Below, one piece after another: positions 6,263-9,441 of a DNA stretch of 9,441 nt. The position numbers and the translations under genes were made by a program. Each line of letters starts with the position of its first letter. The first letter of the stretch is position 1. Below the pieces are notes generated by a model. It was given only the letters and a program-made list of their open reading frames with translations. It ran no database searches and was not told the origin of the DNA. The DNA comes from an uncultured Bacilli bacterium (lineage in GTDB: Bacteria; Bacillota_I; Bacilli_A; RF39; UBA660), in assembly GCA_910586865.1 (NCBI GenBank), contig CAJUIY010000055.1:1-9441 (forward strand), in the 5' to 3' direction.

Positions 6263-6288
6263 AAAAAATTAAAAATACATGCTATAAT
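6263..6288 (+). repeat. 26-bp direct repeat, right copy (contains TATAAT)
   Basis: Second exact copy, 212 nt downstream of the first. This copy is correctly placed to serve as promoter for the gene starting at 6320. Confidence 0.9.
6280..6288 (+). promoter_or_regulatory. extended -10 promoter of the leucine-rich/coiled-coil gene
   Basis: TGCTATAAT matches the extended -10 form TG-n-TATAAT. No good -35 box is spaced correctly, which an extended -10 can tolerate. Transcription would begin near 6295, leaving about 25 nt of leader before the ATG at 6320. Confidence 0.55.
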
Positions 6289-6319
6289 AAAAAGTAAATT
6301 TTATACGAGGAGGAATACT

Positions 6320-7555
6320 ATGCTATTACCAAATTATCAAGAAGTGATGATAAGTAATACAAAAAAAGAAACAGCTAGAAAACTTGTCTTCGATAAATTA
6401 TATGTTCGTATTTTAAGCAATGCTAAAAACCAGGAAACAGAACTATTTTACTACCTTAATCCTGGGTGTAAGCGAAGAAATATTGATTTATCTAGGTATA
6501 TTCGGGCAGTAAATGATTATCTAATTAGCCACCCTTACTATGGTACTTATGAGAAAAAGACAACAAACTTATTTGATTTTGCTTATATAAAGCATCTTAC
6601 CTTTACAAGACTAAAATTTGATTCTGATGAATTTCAAATAATGAATCATTTCTATCCAAATATTAAGTTTATTTGTACAAGTGGTTGTACAATTTATGAA
6701 AGAGCATTCATTGGTTGCTTAAGATGTAGTTTTATAGATACCAACTCTACCATAATGTCACTCAATCAACTAAATGGATTCTCAGGAAATATTCTTCGTC
6801 TAAATGAAACAAAGATAAGGAATAAAAAACACCATACTCTAAACTTAGCATGTGATGTTCTAACCTTAGAAAATATTAATCTTGACTATGAGATGTTCTT
6901 TTTAAAAACAGATGCTCCTAAAATGAGAAAATTAGAGATATTTCAATCAAAAAAGAAGAATTTGTTAAAAACAAGAGATTTATTATTTCTTTCTGGCTTT
7001 TATAATTTGGAATATATTGATATTAATGGCATCATTAATAATTATGATTCTTTAAAAAAATTAGAAAGACTTCGCGAATTACGAGGATTGATGCAATCGA
7101 ATGAAAATCAATTAGAGATGGTAAAACAAAAAAGAATGGAACTATATCAAAAACTAAAAGAGAATCAAGTAGCAGAAAAAGAAATACGTAATTCTCTAAT
7201 GTATCAAGGTTTAGTTTTAGAAAATAGTCAGTTAGAATTTCTTAGTAAACTATATACTCCTCGTTTAGAAAGGGTAAAATGGGAAAACAAAATTGCTACA
7301 AATGATAGCGAGAGAATTCAAAGAGAACTCTTAGCGATTTCTAATATGCCAAGGGAAATACGTAAAAATATTTCACGAGAAAGAAAAAAATATACGACTT
7401 TTGATTATATACATGGTTTAGCATTTGACCAGACTCCTAATAATGAGGAGGAATATATACTAGTAGATTCTCGTCCTGTTAAAATTTTTGGAGATTCTGA
7501 AAAGGAAGGAATAAAATATTATGTGAAGAGTAAAAAAATAGTTATTGATAAATAA
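6320..7555 (+). CDS. unrecognised protein with irregular leucine-rich region and coiled coil
   Basis: A 411-residue protein I cannot assign to a family. ATG 6320 has a strong ribosome binding site (GAGGAGGA, 6307-6314). The frame is open back to 6200, but that extension crosses the promoter and the inverted end of the small element, so it is not coding. Residues about 1-75 form a mixed, possibly helical head. Residues about 80-240 contain irregular repeats of short hydrophobic strands such as KHLTFTRLKF, NILRLNETKI, DVLTLENINL and RKLEIFQS, reminiscent of leucine-rich-repeat scaffolds. Residues about 244-295 are a charged heptad-like coiled coil (LKKLERLRELRGLM to EKEIRNSLM). The C-terminus has a basic patch (REIRKNISRERKK) and a short beta-rich tail. 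No signal peptide or membrane segment is present, so a cytoplasmic binding or scaffold role is possible. It converges on the hydrolase remnant 18 nt away. Confidence 0.6.
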   Translation: MLLPNYQEVMISNTKKETARKLVFDKLYVRILSNAKNQETELFYYLNPGCKRRNIDLSRYIRAVNDYLISHPYYGTYEKKTTNLFDFAYIKHLTFTRLKFDSDEFQIMNHFYPNIKFICTSGCTIYERAFIGCLRCSFIDTNSTIMSLNQLNGFSGNILRLNETKIRNKKHHTLNLACDVLTLENINLDYEMFFLKTDAPKMRKLEIFQSKKKNLLKTRDLLFLSGFYNLEYIDINGIINNYDSLKKLERLRELRGLMQSNENQLEMVKQKRMELYQKLKENQVAEKEIRNSLMYQGLVLENSQLEFLSKLYTPRLERVKWENKIATNDSERIQRELLAISNMPREIRKNISRERKKYTTFDYIHGLAFDQTPNNEEEYILVDSRPVKIFGDSEKEGIKYYVKSKKIVIDK

Positions 7556-7573
7556 CCAACCAATAACTCTCTT

Positions 7574-7693
7574 TTAAAACTCTTTTTTTATAATTTCCCC
7601 TAACTCTAACTCTTTATGAGTATAGCTATGATCTGCTCCCTCTATTATTTCAATAGTACAAGTTACTTTTTGAAATTCTAATTTACTATTCAT
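7574..7693 (-). pseudogene. alpha/beta hydrolase remnant (C-terminal 39 codons)
   Basis: A short frame below the usual length cut-off: ATG 7691-7693, stop TAA 7574-7576, with a good ribosome binding site (AGGAGAG, about 7697-7703). It begins 12 nt after the stop of the DUF1016 gene. The translation TIEIIEGADHSYTHKELELG is the last strand and catalytic-His loop of an alpha/beta hydrolase (D21-H22). It aligns with NDTDHFYNEKELEIGNIIFNW at the end of the intact hydrolase at 504-1367 (shared DH, KELE and LG/IG). No nucleophile serine or oxyanion region remains, so it is an internal-deletion remnant. It could in principle be translated as a small peptide. Confidence 0.65.
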
Positions 7694-7705
7694 AAAGCTC
7701 TCCTA

Positions 7706-8716
7706 TCATTCATTTTCATTTAAAATTTTTTCAACTTCATTTATTAATTCTTCTTTATTTGGAATATAATAAGTATAAGTTGAAGCAAAAACATTATTTT
7801 CGAGTCCACCTAAAGCATATTCCATAGCTACTTCTTTTTTACTTTTACAAAGAATAATTCCTATTGGTTTATTATCATATTCATCATTTACTTCAGCATT
7901 ATAATAATTTAAATACATATTCATTTGTCCTGCGTATTCTGGTTTCATTGTACCAATTTTCAAATCTATTAAAACATAACATTTTAATATTTTATTATAG
8001 AAAACCATATCTACATAATAATGAGTATTCCCCAAAGTTACTCTTTGTTGTGTTCCCACAAACATAAATCCTTTACCTAATTCAAGCAGAAATTCCTCCA
8101 TATGATGAACTAATTTTCTTTCTAAATCTTTCTCCAAAATAGGTTTTGGTTCTTTAATATCTAAAAATTCAAAAACATATGGTTCTTTCAAAATGTCGTT
8201 AGGTTTAGCTAATGTTTGTCCAACTTTTGATAATTCATAAACTTTTTCTTTATTATTTTTTCCATCGGATAATAATAATCTTTCAAATAATGATGTTTCT
8301 AATTGTCTTTTTAATTCTCTAACACTCCAGTTAGAATTAACACATTCTTTTTCATAAAAGTTTCTTTCATCATCATTTTCAATACTTAACAACTCACAAT
8401 AATGTGACCAACTCAATTTTCCAGACAGTGTCTGGAATTTTGGATAAGTAACATAAAGCTTACGCATATTAAATAAATTACTAACCGAAAAACCTGATCC
8501 TAAAATTTTTCTTAATTCTTTTGAAAGTTCCTTTAAAACTTGTTTACCATACTCAGCCTTAATATTACCATTTTGCTCGTTTTCAACAATAATTCTACCA
8601 ACATTCCAATACGCTAGTAGCATTGTATTATTGACTTCATAAGCAATTTTATTTCTACTACTAATAATTACATTTTTAATTTCTTCAATCATTTGTATAT
8701 TATTTTTTTCTAGCAT
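7706..8716 (-). CDS. DUF1016/YhcG-type PDDEXK nuclease, intact
   Basis: A 336-residue protein. An N-terminal DUF1016 helical domain (about 5-150) carries family hallmarks: LLAYWNVGRIIVENEQ, EYGKQVLKELSKEL, GSGFSVSNLFNMRKLYV, and TLSGKLSWSHYCELL (96-110). A C-terminal PDDEXK domain (about 195-320) has Asp236 in YYVDMVFYNK, Asp251-x-Lys253 in LIDLKIG, and the conserved Gln264 in EYAGQMNMYLNYY, followed by PIGIILCKSK. YhcG-like proteins are predicted DNases with unclear cellular roles. The ATG at 8714-8716 follows AAGGGG about 8 nt upstream. The coding region ends TGA immediately followed by TAG. The gene leads directly into the hydrolase remnant. It is only moderately similar to the broken copy at 1388-2385, so the two are old paralogues or separate acquisitions, not a recent duplication. 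Confidence 0.9.
   Translation of the reverse strand: MLEKNNIQMIEEIKNVIISSRNKIAYEVNNTMLLAYWNVGRIIVENEQNGNIKAEYGKQVLKELSKELRKILGSGFSVSNLFNMRKLYVTYPKFQTLSGKLSWSHYCELLSIENDDERNFYEKECVNSNWSVRELKRQLETSLFERLLLSDGKNNKEKVYELSKVGQTLAKPNDILKEPYVFEFLDIKEPKPILEKDLERKLVHHMEEFLLELGKGFMFVGTQQRVTLGNTHYYVDMVFYNKILKCYVLIDLKIGTMKPEYAGQMNMYLNYYNAEVNDEYDNKPIGIILCKSKKEVAMEYALGGLENNVFASTYTYYIPNKEELINEVEKILNENE
8419..8437. repeat. 19-nt perfect palindrome inside the DUF1016 gene
   Basis: TTCCAGACAGTGTCTGGAA has perfect 9-bp arms around a central G. It lies over the codons for FQTLSG, a conserved protein segment, so coding constraint may explain it. A shorter related palindrome (AGACATGTCT) lies upstream of the same gene at 8742-8751. 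Confidence 0.6.
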
Positions 8717-8741
8717 AAATATTGCCCCTTTCTAATTAGCC

Positions 8742-8751
8742 AGACATGTCT
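8742..8751. promoter_or_regulatory. short palindrome upstream of the intact DUF1016 gene
   Basis: AGACATGTCT is a perfect 10-bp palindrome about 26 nt upstream of the start codon and preceded by CC, giving CCAGACATGTCT. That resembles one arm pair of the palindrome inside the gene. It is a possible operator; the binding protein is unknown. Confidence 0.35.
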
Positions 8752-8797
8752 AACCAATCTGTGACTTAAATAACTGTTACTACAATTTTAACATATT

Positions 8798-9140
8798 TTA
8801 AGTATTTATTGATAGCAATGTTAAACTTTCTTGATCAAATCTAGATTGCTTTTTATTAGGAATTATTTGTAATAGATTATTCTTTTGGCGTAGTTCTTCT
8901 AAATTAACAGAATCAATATTTAAATTATTTTGCTTGATTTTATATAACCATCTATATCTTCTTTTGAATTATAATTAGATAATATCAAACTTTTATCATT
9001 AGCATTAACTACTAAATCAAAGCAATTTTCTCTAAATAAATAACCAATATTATTAATTTCTTGGTAATATTTTTAATTCTTAATATCTTATTTTTTACAC
9101 ACAAAGGAAATTCTAAAATTTCTATGGACGCAATTCTCAT
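8798..9140 (-). pseudogene. unrecognised gene broken by two frameshifts
   Basis: An ATG at 9138-9140 follows a strong ribosome binding site (GGGAGGTGG, about 9151-9159) and gives MRIASIEILEFPLCVKNKIL. The frame then fails, but the next frame continues as YYQEINNIGYLFRENCFD, VVNANDKSLILSNYNSKEDI and on to TAA. A third frame continues NNLNIDSVNLEELRQKNN and ends SLTLLSINT with TAA at 8798-8800. Joined, this makes a protein of about 113 residues with normal amino-acid composition, which supports a real gene with lesions near 9075 and 8945. I do not recognise the product. It lies between tRNA-His and the intact DUF1016 gene on the same strand. Decay or base-calling errors could both explain it. 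Confidence 0.5.
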
Positions 9141-9211
9141 TTATATACTCACCACCTCCCACAAAGAAAAAAGTCCATAATATCAAGTATTACAAACTTT
9201 TACTTATCCTT

Positions 9212-9227
9212 CGCACAAGGGTGTGCG
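9212..9227. other. hairpin just downstream of tRNA-His
   Basis: CGCACA, loop AGGG, TGTGCG: a perfect 6-bp GC-rich stem 12 nt beyond the tRNA 3' end. No T tract follows on the minus strand, so it is not a standard intrinsic terminator. It may shape the tRNA precursor end or act as a weak terminator. Confidence 0.4.
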
Positions 9228-9239
9228 TAAAATTCAATA

Positions 9240-9316
9240 TGGGGCGCCATAAGAGAATCGAACTCTTGCATACTAGTGCCACAAACTAGCGTGTTAACCA
9301 CTTCACCAATGACGCC
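9240..9316 (-). tRNA. tRNA-His (anticodon GTG)
   Basis: A complete cloverleaf is visible on the minus strand. The acceptor arm is GCGTCAT pairing with ATGGCGC (one G-T pair), with the extra 5' G (-1, position 9316) facing C73, the identity feature of His tRNAs. The D-arm is GTGAAGTGGTTAACAC. The anticodon stem is CTAGT/ACTAG around loop TTGTGGC, anticodon GTG. The T-arm is AAGAG-TTCGATT-CTCTT. CCA is encoded (9242-9240). It is the rightmost feature and a possible boundary between core genome and the accessory segment to its left, as tRNA genes often serve as integration sites. I saw no repeated copy of its 3' end in the window. Confidence 0.95.
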
Positions 9317-9441
9317 ATTTAACTTACTACTATAGTTTAGTATAAATACTGTAAAATTGCAAGTGTTTTTGTTTTATTTTTCTAAAAATATGATTAATTT
9401 ATGATAATGTCTTAAGTGTTAACTTTAGAAAATGTCTCGAA

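Noticed and set aside
6200..6319. A 40-residue N-terminal extension of the leucine-rich protein.
   Set aside because: It would cross the inverted end of the small element and the TGCTATAAT promoter. The ATG at 6320 has an ideal ribosome binding site.
9212..9227. Intrinsic terminator of tRNA-His.
   Set aside because: The GC-rich hairpin is real, but no run of T follows it on the tRNA strand, so I list it only as a hairpin.
1..9441. CRISPR array, rRNA or riboswitch.
   Set aside because: No regularly spaced repeats, rRNA-like stretches or recognisable riboswitch cores were seen on either strand.

Overview
This is a low-GC, strongly A+T-rich bacterial window. Ribosome binding sites are of the AGGAGG type, promoters look sigma-A-like (TATAAT), and the tRNA-His gene encodes its own CCA. 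These traits, plus the protein types, suggest a Bacillota (Firmicutes) bacterium, possibly a gut lineage; the species cannot be named from the sequence. Every clear Trp codon in the intact genes is TGG, so the ordinary bacterial code is in use.

The window reads as a worn accessory segment with a mix of intact genes and gene wreckage. From left to right: (a) 1-2400, minus strand: the 3' end of a Fic gene cut inside its catalytic motif, an intact alpha/beta hydrolase, and a DUF1016/YhcG-type PDDEXK nuclease gene broken by a one-base frameshift. (b) 2495-3494: an IS1595-family (ISXO2-like) insertion sequence of about 1 kb, without a visible target-site duplication. Its right end cuts off a peptidase S51 (PepE-like) gene that follows an XRE-type regulator (3668-4279). 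(c) 4429-5055, plus strand: a transglutaminase-like Cys-His-Asp protein gene interrupted by an in-frame TGA exactly where a conserved Trp is expected. (d) 5076-5972, minus strand: a divergent Ppx/GppA-like ASKHA protein. (e) 5973-6319: a divergent promoter region holding a small element with inverted ends inside a 26-bp direct repeat. (f) 6320-7555, plus strand: an unrecognised 411-residue protein with irregular leucine-rich sequence and a coiled coil. (g) 7574-8716, minus strand: a second, intact DUF1016/YhcG nuclease followed by a 39-codon remnant of an alpha/beta hydrolase. (h) 8798-9140: a frameshifted unrecognised gene. (i) 9240-9316: tRNA-His(GUG) on the minus strand.

The main biological pattern is that the same order, a DUF1016 nuclease followed closely by an alpha/beta hydrolase, occurs twice and the damage is complementary. 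In the left copy the nuclease is broken and the hydrolase is intact. In the right copy the nuclease is intact and the hydrolase is reduced to its last strand and helix. Whether the pair is a functional module is inference. Several single-base lesions (the frameshift in a homopolymer, the TGA, the frameshifted gene near the tRNA) could be real decay or sequencing errors, and read-level checking would separate these.
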